Part shown: in pieces, positions 27,980 through 36,065 of the stretch
Numbering within the stretch: the first letter of the stretch is position 1
Layout of the letters: every line of letters begins with the position of its first letter
Assembly (NCBI RefSeq): GCF_900156495.1
Contig: NZ_FTNT01000003.1
Location: 1-64,000, forward strand
Direction: 5' to 3'
DNA from: Williamsia sterculiae
GTDB taxonomy: Bacteria; Actinomycetota; Actinomycetes; Mycobacteriales; Mycobacteriaceae
DNA: 64,000 nt
Made by a program: the position numbers and the translations under genes
The notes under the pieces: generated by a model
What the model was told of the DNA's origin: nothing
Seen by the model: the letters and a program-made list of their open reading frames with translations, nothing else
Database searches by the model: none

Positions 27980-29455
27980 TCACTGGGGCATCGTCCAGGC
28001 CGGACCCAGCTTTCCGCCGGTGTGGCTGCTGACGTTGCCGCGAATGGCATACCAACCCCCCACCATCACCACGGCGATGAGGGGTACGCCGACCACCACC
28101 ACATAGAAGTCGACCTTGTCGTCACTGAGCCAACCGGAGATCGCCAACGCGACGATGACACCGACCAGGAACACCAAACCGATGATGGAGGTGTACGGAT
28201 AACCCGGTGCCTGGAAGGGACTCTTGGGGATCACTCCGCGATTGACCAGCTGACGTAGACGTAACTGACAGGCGAAGATCGTGCCCCAGGTGAACACGAT
28301 GCCCAGCGACGACGCCTCCAGGGCGATGTCGAACGCCTTTCCGGGCGCGACGACGTTCAGGACGACGCCGAGGACGTAGACGATGGACGTGATGCCGATA
28401 CCGGCCCACGGCACCCCGTGGCTGCTCATCTTGGTCATGAACTGCGGCGCCTGCTTGGACATGCCCAGGCTCCGCAGGACACGGCCCGTGGAGTACAGGC
28501 CGGAATTCAGGCTGGACATCGCGGCCACGATCAGCACGGCGTTGATGACGTCACCCATCCACCCGAAACCGAGGCGGCCGAAGACCGTCACGAAGGGGCT
28601 CTCACCGCTGGTGAAGTTCGACGTGGGCAGCATGCAGACCAGCAGCAGGATCGACCCGCAGTAGAAGACCGCGATACGGAAGACCACCGCGTTGACCGCC
28701 TTGGGCACCTCTTCTTTGGCGTTGGTCATCTCGCCGGCGGCGACGCCGACCATCTCGATCGCGGAGTAGGCGAAGACCACGCCGCTCATGACCAGAATGG
28801 GTCCGTACCAGTTGTAGGGATCAGCAGTGGGCCAGAACCCACCCTCGTTGTTCCAGAGGTTGGAGAACCCGGCCTGATGACTGCCGACGTGGACCGTGCC
28901 CAAGACCACCACCAGCCCGACGATCAGGAACAGCACGATGGCGCCGACCTTGAGTGCCGAGGCCCAGAACTCGAACTCACCGAAAGCCTTGGCCGACATC
29001 AGGTTGACCACCAACACCACCACCAGCGCGATCAGCGCGCTGGCCCAGGTCGGCATGTCGGGGAGCCATTTGGTGATGTAGACACCGACGGCGGACAACT
29101 CGGCGATGCCGGTCAGCGCCCAGTTGAGCCAGTACATCCACCCGGTGACGTAGGCGGCCTTCTCGCCGAAGAACTCCCGCATGTAGGACACGAACGCACC
29201 GCTGGTGGAGCGATGTAGTACCAGCTCGCCGAGTGCCCGCATGAGGAAAAACGCCATCAGGCCGGCGAAGGCGTAGCTGAACAGCAGTGCCGGGCCCACC
29301 GAGTGCAGACGTGAGGCCGAGCCCAGGAACAGTCCGGTTCCGATCGCACCGCCGATCGCGATCATCTGGACCTGGCGGCTACCCAGAGACTGTTTGTAAC
29401 CGACCTGTTCGGCATCGAGGCCGCTGGGGCCTGTCGTCTGTGTCTCTGATGACAT
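27980..29455 (-). CDS. Amino-acid permease (APC superfamily, AAT group)
   Basis: A 491-residue, roughly 12-helix transporter. The N-terminus LGSRQVQMIAIGGAIGTGLFLGSASRL is the conserved first-helix signature of proton-coupled amino-acid permeases. ALGELVLHRSTSGAFVSYMREFFGEKAAYVTGWMYW and FAYSAIEMVGVAAGEMTNAKEEVPKAVN follow. It resembles AnsP/GabP-type permeases, but the substrate cannot be assigned. The start is ATG 29455, because AGGAGG lies 6 nt upstream; ATG 29461 directly abuts that sequence. Divergent from the CBS/DUF294 gene. Confidence 0.9.
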   Translation of the reverse strand: MSSETQTTGPSGLDAEQVGYKQSLGSRQVQMIAIGGAIGTGLFLGSASRLHSVGPALLFSYAFAGLMAFFLMRALGELVLHRSTSGAFVSYMREFFGEKAAYVTGWMYWLNWALTGIAELSAVGVYITKWLPDMPTWASALIALVVVLVVNLMSAKAFGEFEFWASALKVGAIVLFLIVGLVVVLGTVHVGSHQAGFSNLWNNEGGFWPTADPYNWYGPILVMSGVVFAYSAIEMVGVAAGEMTNAKEEVPKAVNAVVFRIAVFYCGSILLLVCMLPTSNFTSGESPFVTVFGRLGFGWMGDVINAVLIVAAMSSLNSGLYSTGRVLRSLGMSKQAPQFMTKMSSHGVPWAGIGITSIVYVLGVVLNVVAPGKAFDIALEASSLGIVFTWGTIFACQLRLRQLVNRGVIPKSPFQAPGYPYTSIIGLVFLVGVIVALAISGWLSDDKVDFYVVVVGVPLIAVVMVGGWYAIRGNVSSHTGGKLGPAWTMPQ

Positions 29456-29654
29456 CGGCATCCTCCTGCTCGTGACGCAACACTCCCGCGAAGCGCGATG
29501 AGCGTGAATGATTCCCGAACGATGTTTCATCGATATGAACAAAGCGGACAACGATGTTTCGGGTTCGTCTGTGGGTGACTCTGGACGAATACTGCCCGAT
29601 CCCGACGCATTCGGTGGCATTAACGCGATCCGAGTGTCGTGGGAGAATGACCCG

Positions 29655-31484
29655 GTGCCCGATCTGGCCGTATTGCTGGCAGACCATCCGCCGTTCGACG
29701 CTCTCTCCGAGAGGGAGCTCGACCGGCTCCTCGCTCGTGCCGAGGTGGTCGACGTCCCCTCCGGTGCAGAGATCTTCAACGGTTTCACCACGCCCGCCGA
29801 CGACCTCCGAGTCGTGCTGTCCGGTCAGGTGGAGTTGTGGAACACCCAGGGATACGCACCCGAGGGTCCGGACGAGACGCTGGGACCGGGCGGGGTCTTC
29901 GGCTACTCGTCACTGCTGACCGGGTCGATGAACGGTCCGCTGGCCATCGCCGTCGGTCCCGTCCGGATCTGTCGGATCCCGGGAGGTACCGCGCGATCGT
30001 TGTTCTCGGCTCCCAGCGGTGCGGAGTTCCTGGCCAAGCAGCTGGCGGTGCCGCGGCGTAGGTCGCCCTCCAATGCCGGTCACGGCACGGTCGACGAGTT
30101 GATCCACTCGGCACCGGTGGTCGGCGACTCCGCGATGACCGTGCAGCAGGCGGCATCGATGATGACCGACCGGAAGCAGGATCATGTGGTCATCCCCGCG
30201 GGCGACGGTACCTTCGGGGTTCTCACCGACGCCGACATCCGGTCGCGGGTGGTCGCCGCGGGACGCGATCCGTTCACTCCGGCGCGTGAGGTGATGACCC
30301 ACCCCGCGGTGACCGTCTATCAGCGCACACCGGCGTCGGAGGCGTTGACCGAGATCCTCGAGCACGGTCTGAGTTGTGTACCCGTGTTGGATCCCGCGGG
30401 GCAGTTGCGCGGGGTGGTGGGGCCCTCGGACTTCATCGCCGCACCGGCGGGTCCGAGCATGTCGCTGCGTCGTCTCGTCGACCGCGCCCGTACCGTCGAG
30501 GACCTCAAACAGCAGGCCCGCCGGATGCCGTATCTCGTCGACGATCTGGTCCGTCGCGGGCAACCCTCCTACGAGGTGACCACCGTGCTGTCCTTGGTCA
30601 ACGATGCCGTGGTGCGCCGAGCGTTGGAACTGGTCCTGGACCGTCACCCGGAGCTGGATGGCTCGGAGCTCACGTGGCTGTCGTTGGGCAGCAACGCCCG
30701 TCGTGAACCGGTGCTGAGCTCCGACATCGATTCGGCTGTGTCCTTCGACGATTCGGTCGACGACGACCGCATCGCCCTCTACCGCGGGGCGTTTCGGCAG
30801 GTCGACGATGTTCTACGCGGATGCGGACTGGCCATTGATGTGAACGGGGCCATCGCCTCGATGCCGTTGTTCGCGCGCACCCACTCCCAGTGGCGGGCCG
30901 CGGCCCAGCAGTGGCTGAACGCACCGCTGGACGACAAGGGCATGATCTTCACGTCGTTGCTGCTCGACGGCCGGCCGATCTGGGGTGATCGGGGACTGAC
31001 CGCGGTGGGTGAGGTGTTCTCGGATCTGCGCTCGCACAGCGGGACTCTGCGACTGCTGCTCGCCGAGACGTTGACCAGCAAGGCGAGGCTGCGCTCGATG
31101 CGTGACGTGCTGGCCCGCCGCGGTGGCACCTTCGACATCAAAGCGCATGCGCTGGCCCCGCTCGTCAACATCGCGCGCTGGGCGGCGCTGAGCGTGGAGT
31201 CCACCGAACTCGACACCCGGAGTCGGTTGATGGCGGGTGCGGGCAGCCCGATGTTGACCGAAGACAACGCCACCACACTGGTGGAGGTCTTCGACGTGCT
31301 GCAGAAGCTGCGCATCACCTATCAGGTCGCTCAGCACGAGCGCGGTGAGAAACCCACCGACGTACTGAGCATGCGGCGGTTGTCCCCGCTCGACCGGAGC
31401 CTGGTGGCCCAGGCGGTGCGGGAGATCGCCGGAGTGCAACGTCGGATGGCCAATCTCTCGCAGTACGCCCCGGTCGGGGACTGA
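29655..31484 (+). CDS. Cyclic-nucleotide-binding-like / CBS / DUF294 nucleotidyltransferase protein
   Basis: A putative signalling protein of 609 residues from GTG 29655. An N-terminal cNMP-binding-like domain (PPFDALSERELDRLLARAEV to GYSSLLTG) is followed by two CBS domains and the DUF294 nucleotidyltransferase domain (WLSLGSNARREPVLSSDIDSAVSF, with a GS...DxD-type core). A C-terminal DUF294_C domain (about residues 470-600) ends it. GGGAGAA precedes GTG 29655. In-frame ATGs at 29508 and 29535 exist, but the sequence between is less GC-rich and adds no domain. The neighbouring permease suggests control of transport, an inference. Confidence 0.82.
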   Translation: MPDLAVLLADHPPFDALSERELDRLLARAEVVDVPSGAEIFNGFTTPADDLRVVLSGQVELWNTQGYAPEGPDETLGPGGVFGYSSLLTGSMNGPLAIAVGPVRICRIPGGTARSLFSAPSGAEFLAKQLAVPRRRSPSNAGHGTVDELIHSAPVVGDSAMTVQQAASMMTDRKQDHVVIPAGDGTFGVLTDADIRSRVVAAGRDPFTPAREVMTHPAVTVYQRTPASEALTEILEHGLSCVPVLDPAGQLRGVVGPSDFIAAPAGPSMSLRRLVDRARTVEDLKQQARRMPYLVDDLVRRGQPSYEVTTVLSLVNDAVVRRALELVLDRHPELDGSELTWLSLGSNARREPVLSSDIDSAVSFDDSVDDDRIALYRGAFRQVDDVLRGCGLAIDVNGAIASMPLFARTHSQWRAAAQQWLNAPLDDKGMIFTSLLLDGRPIWGDRGLTAVGEVFSDLRSHSGTLRLLLAETLTSKARLRSMRDVLARRGGTFDIKAHALAPLVNIARWAALSVESTELDTRSRLMAGAGSPMLTEDNATTLVEVFDVLQKLRITYQVAQHERGEKPTDVLSMRRLSPLDRSLVAQAVREIAGVQRRMANLSQYAPVGD

Positions 31485-31496
31485 CGCGGTTGTTGC

Positions 31497-31557
31497 CGCG
31501 ACACTTCTCGCTTCCTGCGACGCGTGATCTCTGTCGCGGGAGGCGAGAAGTGCCGCG
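31497..31557. terminator. Long interrupted hairpin between convergent DUF294 and ald genes
   Basis: CACTTCTCGC (31502-31511) pairs with GCGAGAAGTG (31543-31552). Outer CGCG arms and inner TTCC-GCGAC / GTCGC-GGGA arms extend it to about 61 bp with a mismatch and a bulge. It serves both strands. Confidence 0.7.
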
Positions 31558-31572
31558 CGAGGCCGATCCCGC

Positions 31573-32682
31573 TCAGACGAGCGGCGACTCGGCGAGCGGG
31601 ATGTCCAGCGCCTCGGCGACGTGGTCGGACAGCAGACCGCCTGCGTGGGTGCTGAGGCCGGCCGCGAGGCTGGCGTCCCGGCGGCAGGCCTCCGCCCACC
31701 CCAGTTCGGCCAGTCGCAGCACGTAGGGCAGTGTCGCGCCGGTGAGCGCCATCGTCGATGTCCGGGCGACGGTGCCGGGCATGTTGGCCACGCAGTAGAA
31801 CACGGTGTCGTGCACGCTGAAGGTCGGGTCATCGTGGGTGGTGGGTCGCGAGTCCTCGAAGCAGCCACCCTGGTCGATCGCGATGTCGACCAGCACCGCG
31901 CCCGGCTTCATCTGTGCGACGAGACCGTTGGGCACGAGCACCGGAGCTTTGGCGCCGGGGACCAGCACCGCACCGATCACCAGGTCGGCCTCCTTGACGG
32001 CCTCGGACAACGCCAGTGACGTGCTGTAACGGGTGTGTACTCGGCCGTGGAAGCGGGCGTCGATGGCTCGCAGCTTGCCGATGTCCAAGTCGAAGACGGT
32101 CACCTGGGCGCCCATCCCCACCGCGATGGTCGCGGCGTTCACCCCACTGACGCCACCACCGATGATCACCACGTCGGCCGGGGGCGTGCCGGGTACGCCG
32201 CCCATCAGCACGCCGCGCCCACCCATGGACCGCATCAGGTGGTACGCACCCACCTGGGGCGCGAGTCGTCCGGCGACCTCGCTCATCGGCGCCAACAGCG
32301 GCAGTGTCCCGTCGGGGGCCTGCACGGTCTCGTAGGCGATCGCGGTGGTGCCCGAGGAGAGCAGCGCATCGGTGCACGGACGACTCGCCGCGAGATGCAG
32401 ATAGGTGAAGATGGTCTGCTCGGCCCGCATCAGCGCGTACTCGGCGGCGATGGGCTCTTTGACCTTGAGCAACAGGTCGGCCTGCTCCCACACCGCTGCG
32501 GCGGTCCCCAGGATCTGTGCGCCTGCCTCCTTGAAGTCCACATCGGCAATGGCCGAGCCGACCCCGGCGCCCGCCTCGATCACCACCTCGTGGCCGCGGC
32601 GGGTCAGTTCTGCGACACCCGCGGGAGTCACCGCCACCCGGTACTCGTTGTTCTTGATCTCGGTGGGGATGCCGACGCGCAT
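31573..32682 (-). CDS. ald: Alanine dehydrogenase
   Basis: NAD-dependent interconversion of L-alanine and pyruvate plus ammonia. The mycobacterial enzyme also aminates glyoxylate to glycine. The 369-residue protein starts MRVGIPTEIKNNEYRVAVTP, has the catalytic-Lys region LLKVKEP and the His in TYLHLAASR, the NAD-binding motif VVIIGGGVSGVNAA and a VDIAIDQGGCFE motif. Start ATG 32682 follows AAGGAG at 6 nt. Divergent from aldR, with an AT-rich region holding an inverted repeat and TATAAT between. Its activity on glycine/glyoxylate could link it to the adjacent choline-to-glycine genes. Confidence 0.96.
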   Translation of the reverse strand: MRVGIPTEIKNNEYRVAVTPAGVAELTRRGHEVVIEAGAGVGSAIADVDFKEAGAQILGTAAAVWEQADLLLKVKEPIAAEYALMRAEQTIFTYLHLAASRPCTDALLSSGTTAIAYETVQAPDGTLPLLAPMSEVAGRLAPQVGAYHLMRSMGGRGVLMGGVPGTPPADVVIIGGGVSGVNAATIAVGMGAQVTVFDLDIGKLRAIDARFHGRVHTRYSTSLALSEAVKEADLVIGAVLVPGAKAPVLVPNGLVAQMKPGAVLVDIAIDQGGCFEDSRPTTHDDPTFSVHDTVFYCVANMPGTVARTSTMALTGATLPYVLRLAELGWAEACRRDASLAAGLSTHAGGLLSDHVAEALDIPLAESPLV

Positions 32683-32749
32683 GAGGTGCTCCTTGGACGA
32701 TCGGAATGTGCAGCGGATGGTCCAAGGATGAAGGATCATCGGTAGACAC

Positions 32750-32769
32750 ACAATCAATGTGTAGATTGT
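32750..32769. promoter_or_regulatory. Inverted repeat ACAATC-N8-GATTGT, candidate AldR operator
   Basis: A perfect 6-bp inverted repeat with an 8-bp AT-rich spacer in the ald/aldR divergent region. Lrp/AsnC regulators bind such AT-rich partial palindromes. A TATAAT hexamer on the minus strand (32784-32789) lies close by for ald. Confidence 0.55.
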
Positions 32770-32821
32770 TCTGAAACATCGCAATTATAGCGAACGAAAG
32801 TCAAGCAGAAGGAGCAGGTCG

Positions 32822-33307
32822 ATGGTCACGCCGAATGATCTTCGGGCCGCCGCGCCGGAGTTGGACACCACCGATCGGGCGCTGCTGCGCGTCCTGCGGT
32901 CCGACGCCCGGATGGCCAACAACGCCATCGCCGAGAAGGTGGGGATCGCGCCATCGACCTGTCACACCCGTATCCGCCGCCTGCTCGATCTGGGGGTGAT
33001 CCGGGGGTTCTTTGCCGATGTCGACCCCACCGCGGTCGGTAAGCCGTTGCGGGCGATGGTCGCGGTCAGCCTGCAGTCGGACGCACGCGGGCGTATCCGG
33101 CACTTCGCAGGCGAGATCGGCCGCAGCGCCGACGTCATCGACGTGTTCTTCCTCGCGGGCACCGACGACTACATGCTGCATGTGGCGACCGCGGACACCG
33201 AGAGCCTCCGGGTGTTCGTGGAGATGCTGAACTCTCGGCCCGAGGTCGCCGGTACCACCACGTCCCTGGTGTTCGAGCATCTCCGCGGTGGGGCGCCGCT
33301 GTTCTGA
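32822..33307 (+). CDS. aldR: Lrp/AsnC-family regulator of alanine dehydrogenase (AldR-like)
   Basis: A 161-residue feast/famine regulator. The N-terminal HTH (LDTTDRALLRVLRSDARMANNAIAEKVGIAPSTCHTRIRRLL) is followed by the RAM ligand-binding domain (VIDVFFLAGTDDYMLHVATADTESL). Divergent adjacency to ald and the match to Rv2779c by position point to alanine-responsive control of ald. ATG 32822 follows AAGGAG. The stop is 54 bp from the convergent ferredoxin reductase. Confidence 0.9.
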   Translation: MVTPNDLRAAAPELDTTDRALLRVLRSDARMANNAIAEKVGIAPSTCHTRIRRLLDLGVIRGFFADVDPTAVGKPLRAMVAVSLQSDARGRIRHFAGEIGRSADVIDVFFLAGTDDYMLHVATADTESLRVFVEMLNSRPEVAGTTTSLVFEHLRGGAPLF

Positions 33308-33361
33308 GGCGGTGCACCGAGCCGGCTGTCGGAGGAATCCCGGTGACTGGGTCCACGGGGG

Positions 33362-34561
33362 TTAGACGGCCAGGGCGGAGGTGGCCAGCCGGGCGTCCAT
33401 CCGTTTGCGGATGCGGGTGAAACCGCGGGCGGCGTCCACCCCGATGGCGGCCACCGGGTCGTCCGGGTCTCCATAGACGGCCAGGTACTCCGAGCCGGTG
33501 TCGAGCGGGGTGTGGAGTGCGCCCGTGACCACCGTCGGCGCCTGCCCGGCGGGGACGCTGCCACACACCTGGATCCGGTGACCGTGCTGGTCGCTCCAGA
33601 AGTACACGGCACGACGACGGGGCGGAGTCGATCCCAGGATCGCTGCGGCCGCGCGTCGGCCGTGTTCCACGGCGGCACTCCAGTGTTCGTGACGGTGATG
33701 CCATCCGGTCAGCGGGTCGAACACCCGCGCACAGTCGCCGACCGCGTACACCCGGGGCATCGAGGTCGCACAGTTCTCGTCGGTGACGAAGCCGTCGTCG
33801 ATGGCCAGACCCGACGACGCGGCCCATTCGGTCTCCGGCCGAGCCCCGATCCCGATGACGACCGTGTCGGCGGCGAGCACCGTGCCGTCGGCGAGGGTCA
33901 CCGACCGGACCCGGCCCTCCCCGTCGGGGTTCAGGGTGGACACCGCGGTGCCGGTCAACACGGTGATGCCGTGGGCGCGATGCACATCCAGAGTCCACTG
34001 AGCCACGTCGGGGCCGAGGGCCGAGGCGCCGGGAGCCTGGGACGCCTCGACGATGGTCACCGATGCACCGAGCGCGGCCGCAGTCGCGCCGACCTCGGCG
34101 CCGATGAAACCCGCACCGATCACCACCACCCGCCGCGATGTCACCAGCGACGCCCGGAGCTCGCTCGCGTCCTGCAGTGTGCGCAGCGTGTACACCCCGG
34201 CCAGGTGATCGCCGATCAGACCTCGCGCCCGGGCGCCGGTGGCGACCACCACCGAGTTCGCGGACACCGGTGCACCGTCGTCGAGATCTATGCGATACGC
34301 GGCCTCCACCGCCGTGATGCCGATGGCCCGGGTGTCGGTACGCCACCGCAGTCCGGCGACCTCCTCGCTGGACAACAGCGCATGATCATCGACCGATATC
34401 GCCCGGTGCAACGCCTCTTTCGACAACGGTGGGCGGTCGTACGGATGATGGGGTTCCGCTCCGATCACCGTGATCGGTCCGGTGACACCCGCCGCGAGCA
34501 GATCCCGTGCTGCGGTGGCCCCCGCCAGCCCGGCACCGACGATCGCGACCGAGCCGATCAT
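33362..34561 (-). CDS. FAD-dependent NAD(P)H:ferredoxin reductase
   Basis: A 399-residue pyridine-nucleotide-disulfide-fold reductase of the type serving Rieske oxygenases (BphA4/RhuF/RubB-like). It has the FAD motif VAIVGAGLAGATAARDL at the N-terminus, PYDRPPLSKE, the NAD(P) motif VVVIGAGFIGAEVGATA and the second FAD motif VYAVGDCA. A C-terminal reductase domain (about 320-399) follows. Its ATG overlaps the stop of the Rieske ferredoxin gene by 4 nt. Together they would pass electrons to the GbcA-like oxygenase at 39.7 kb. Confidence 0.9.
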   Translation of the reverse strand: MIGSVAIVGAGLAGATAARDLLAAGVTGPITVIGAEPHHPYDRPPLSKEALHRAISVDDHALLSSEEVAGLRWRTDTRAIGITAVEAAYRIDLDDGAPVSANSVVVATGARARGLIGDHLAGVYTLRTLQDASELRASLVTSRRVVVIGAGFIGAEVGATAAALGASVTIVEASQAPGASALGPDVAQWTLDVHRAHGITVLTGTAVSTLNPDGEGRVRSVTLADGTVLAADTVVIGIGARPETEWAASSGLAIDDGFVTDENCATSMPRVYAVGDCARVFDPLTGWHHRHEHWSAAVEHGRRAAAAILGSTPPRRRAVYFWSDQHGHRIQVCGSVPAGQAPTVVTGALHTPLDTGSEYLAVYGDPDDPVAAIGVDAARGFTRIRKRMDARLATSALAV

Positions 34562-34974
34562 GCGGCGTCGACGTCGCGTGCGTGGGTGATCTCGACGTAG
34601 ACCGCGCCCTCGACCACCCGCACCGCGTGGGTCACGACCGGGCGGCTCGCCGGCGGGCCCGACGGCACACCGGTGCGCAGGTCGAAACACGCCTCGTGCA
34701 GGGGGCACTCCACGGTGCAGTCCTCCACCCAGCCGTCGGCCAACGAGGCGTCCTGGTGGGTGCACGTGTCGTCGATGGCGAAGAAGCCCTCATCGGTGCG
34801 GAACACCGCGATGGGCGCCGCGCCCGGGGGATTGATCCGCAGCGCCTCCCCGAACTGCACCGAGTCCGTCGTCCCGGCGTAGACGAGGGTGCTGCTCGTG
34901 GCCTGCTCGCTCGTCTGGTCGACATTCGACGCATCGGTGGACCGGGCCGGAGCGAGGGAGGGAGTCTCGGACAT
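34558..34974 (-). CDS. Rieske [2Fe-2S] ferredoxin
   Basis: A 138-residue Rieske-type electron carrier. Cluster ligands are visible as CTH (Cys71, His73) and CPLH (Cys90, His93), followed by EACFDLRTG. The first 25 or so residues are hydrophilic and Ser/Thr-rich. It is the first gene of a two-gene minus-strand operon with the ferredoxin reductase. Its promoter region is shared with the divergent iclR gene and contains the GTTGC-N7-GCAAC palindrome. Confidence 0.92.
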   Translation of the reverse strand: MSETPSLAPARSTDASNVDQTSEQATSSTLVYAGTTDSVQFGEALRINPPGAAPIAVFRTDEGFFAIDDTCTHQDASLADGWVEDCTVECPLHEACFDLRTGVPSGPPASRPVVTHAVRVVEGAVYVEITHARDVDAA

Positions 34975-34998
34975 GATCGAACCTCGGGATTCTTGCGG

Positions 34999-35004
34999 AG
35001 TGTA
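34999..35004 (-). promoter_or_regulatory. -10 hexamer TACACT of the Rieske ferredoxin operon
   Basis: On the minus strand TACACT lies 24 bp before the ATG. The IclR palindrome (35008-35024) falls in the 17-bp spacer between it and a poor -35 (CCGGTT), so binding would block polymerase. Confidence 0.35.
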
Positions 35005-35007
35005 TTT

Positions 35008-35024
35008 GTTGCGACCATTGCAAC
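35008..35024. promoter_or_regulatory. Candidate IclR operator 1: GTTGC-N7-GCAAC
   Basis: A perfect 5-bp inverted repeat with a 7-bp spacer in the divergent ferredoxin/iclR promoter region, preceded by ATTT. The same site with the same spacing recurs at 36017-36033 before dimethylglycine oxidase. Confidence 0.65.
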
Positions 35025-35127
35025 CGGATGCGTACTACGCAACACACTGACAAAACCCGACGCGTCCGTCAAGCCCGCCGCGCCGGCGTTGCGCAGGGTG
35101 CACCTGCGCCGATGCGACAGCCGCCCA

Positions 35128-35133
35128 TAGGGT
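35128..35133 (+). promoter_or_regulatory. -10 hexamer TAGGGT of iclR, probably leaderless
   Basis: TAGGGT ends 8 nt before ATG 35142. This supports that start over in-frame codons further upstream. Confidence 0.4.
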
Positions 35134-35141
35134 GGGTGACC

Positions 35142-35942
35142 ATGGCACCAGGCGACGGCGGAGTTGCGGGCGGGGACACCGGGTCCAAGGGCGCGTCGAT
35201 CCAATCGGTCGACCGGGCCCTCGAGGTGCTCGAACTGTTGGCCCGACTCGGTGAGGGCGGTGTGTCGGAGATCGCCGAACGCATCGGTGTGCACAAGTCG
35301 ACGATCTCCCGGCTGATATCGGTGCTGGAGAGTCGCGGCTACGTCGAGCAGGTCAGTGACCGGGGCAAGTACCGCCTCGGGTTCACCATCATCCGACTCG
35401 CCGGATCCACCATGGCGTCCCGTGACCTGGCCCGGGAGAGCAAGGACGTCGGCGAGGCGTTGGCCGCCGAATGTGGTGAGACGGTCAACCTCGCGGTGCT
35501 CGACGGGGACCGCGCCGTCAACATCACCCAGGCCGCGGGTTCCGCCGGAATAGCGTTGCGCACGTGGGTCGGGCAGAACTCGCCCGCGCACGCCACGTCG
35601 AGTGGCAAGTCCCTTCTCTCCGGACTGTCGGACGAACGGTTGACCGTGGTGCTGCCGGAGCGGCTGGAAGGGTTCACCGCGACGACGATCGTCGAGCGGT
35701 CGACCCTGCTCGCGCAACTTCAGCAGGTCCGGTCGTCGGGGTGGTCGAGCGTACGAGACGAACTCGAGGACGGGTTGACCGCCCTGGCTGCCCCGGTGCG
35801 TGACCACACCAACGCCGTGGTCGCGGCGCTGAGCATCTCCGGGCCGAGTTTCCGTCTCGGTCCCGAGGCGGTCGAGGGGCTCGCCGATCGCGTCCGCGTG
35901 GCGGCGGCCGAGATCAGCACGCGCCTGGGTCACGCGGGCTGA
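35142..35942 (+). CDS. IclR-family transcriptional regulator of the choline/betaine island
   Basis: A 266-residue regulator with an N-terminal winged HTH (SIQSVDRALEVLELLARL, VSEIAERIGVHKSTISRLISVLESRGY) and the C-terminal IclR effector-binding domain (VGQNSPAHATSSGKSLLSGL, DELEDGLTALAAPVRDHTNAVVAALSISGP). It lies between the ferredoxin genes and the demethylation operon, with the same palindrome flanking it on both sides. It therefore most likely senses betaine, dimethylglycine or sarcosine; the ligand is inference. Confidence 0.9.
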   Translation: MAPGDGGVAGGDTGSKGASIQSVDRALEVLELLARLGEGGVSEIAERIGVHKSTISRLISVLESRGYVEQVSDRGKYRLGFTIIRLAGSTMASRDLARESKDVGEALAAECGETVNLAVLDGDRAVNITQAAGSAGIALRTWVGQNSPAHATSSGKSLLSGLSDERLTVVLPERLEGFTATTIVERSTLLAQLQQVRSSGWSSVRDELEDGLTALAAPVRDHTNAVVAALSISGPSFRLGPEAVEGLADRVRVAAAEISTRLGHAG

Positions 35943-35966
35943 GCCCGCGCCGCGCCGCCGCATCGC

Positions 35967-35995
35967 TTGACACCGGTCGGAGGTGGGCGCAGCAT
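35967..35995 (+). promoter_or_regulatory. Promoter of the dimethylglycine oxidase operon
   Basis: A perfect -35 TTGACA (35967-35972), a 17-bp spacer and a weak -10 CAGCAT (35990-35995). Transcription would begin just within the ATTTGTTGC box that precedes the IclR palindrome. Confidence 0.5.
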
Positions 35996-36016
35996 TTGTT
36001 GCACAGTGCACACTGC

Positions 36017-36033
36017 GTTGCGCTGTATGCAAC
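36017..36033. promoter_or_regulatory. Candidate IclR operator 2: GTTGC-N7-GCAAC
   Basis: Same palindrome and spacing as at 35008-35024. A further ATTTGTTGC half-site lies just upstream (35994-36002), identical to the sequence leading into operator 1. The site lies 32 bp before the GTG and downstream of the -10, a position suited to repression. Confidence 0.65.
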
Positions 36034-36065
36034 AGCCTCGCTCATGCTGATGAATCGGAGTCTCG

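Noticed and set aside
29508-29654. Longer N-terminus for the CBS/DUF294 protein (ATG 29508 or 29535)
   Set aside because: The stretch is less GC-rich, encodes no domain, and GTG 29655 has GGGAGAA upstream. The extension cannot be fully excluded.
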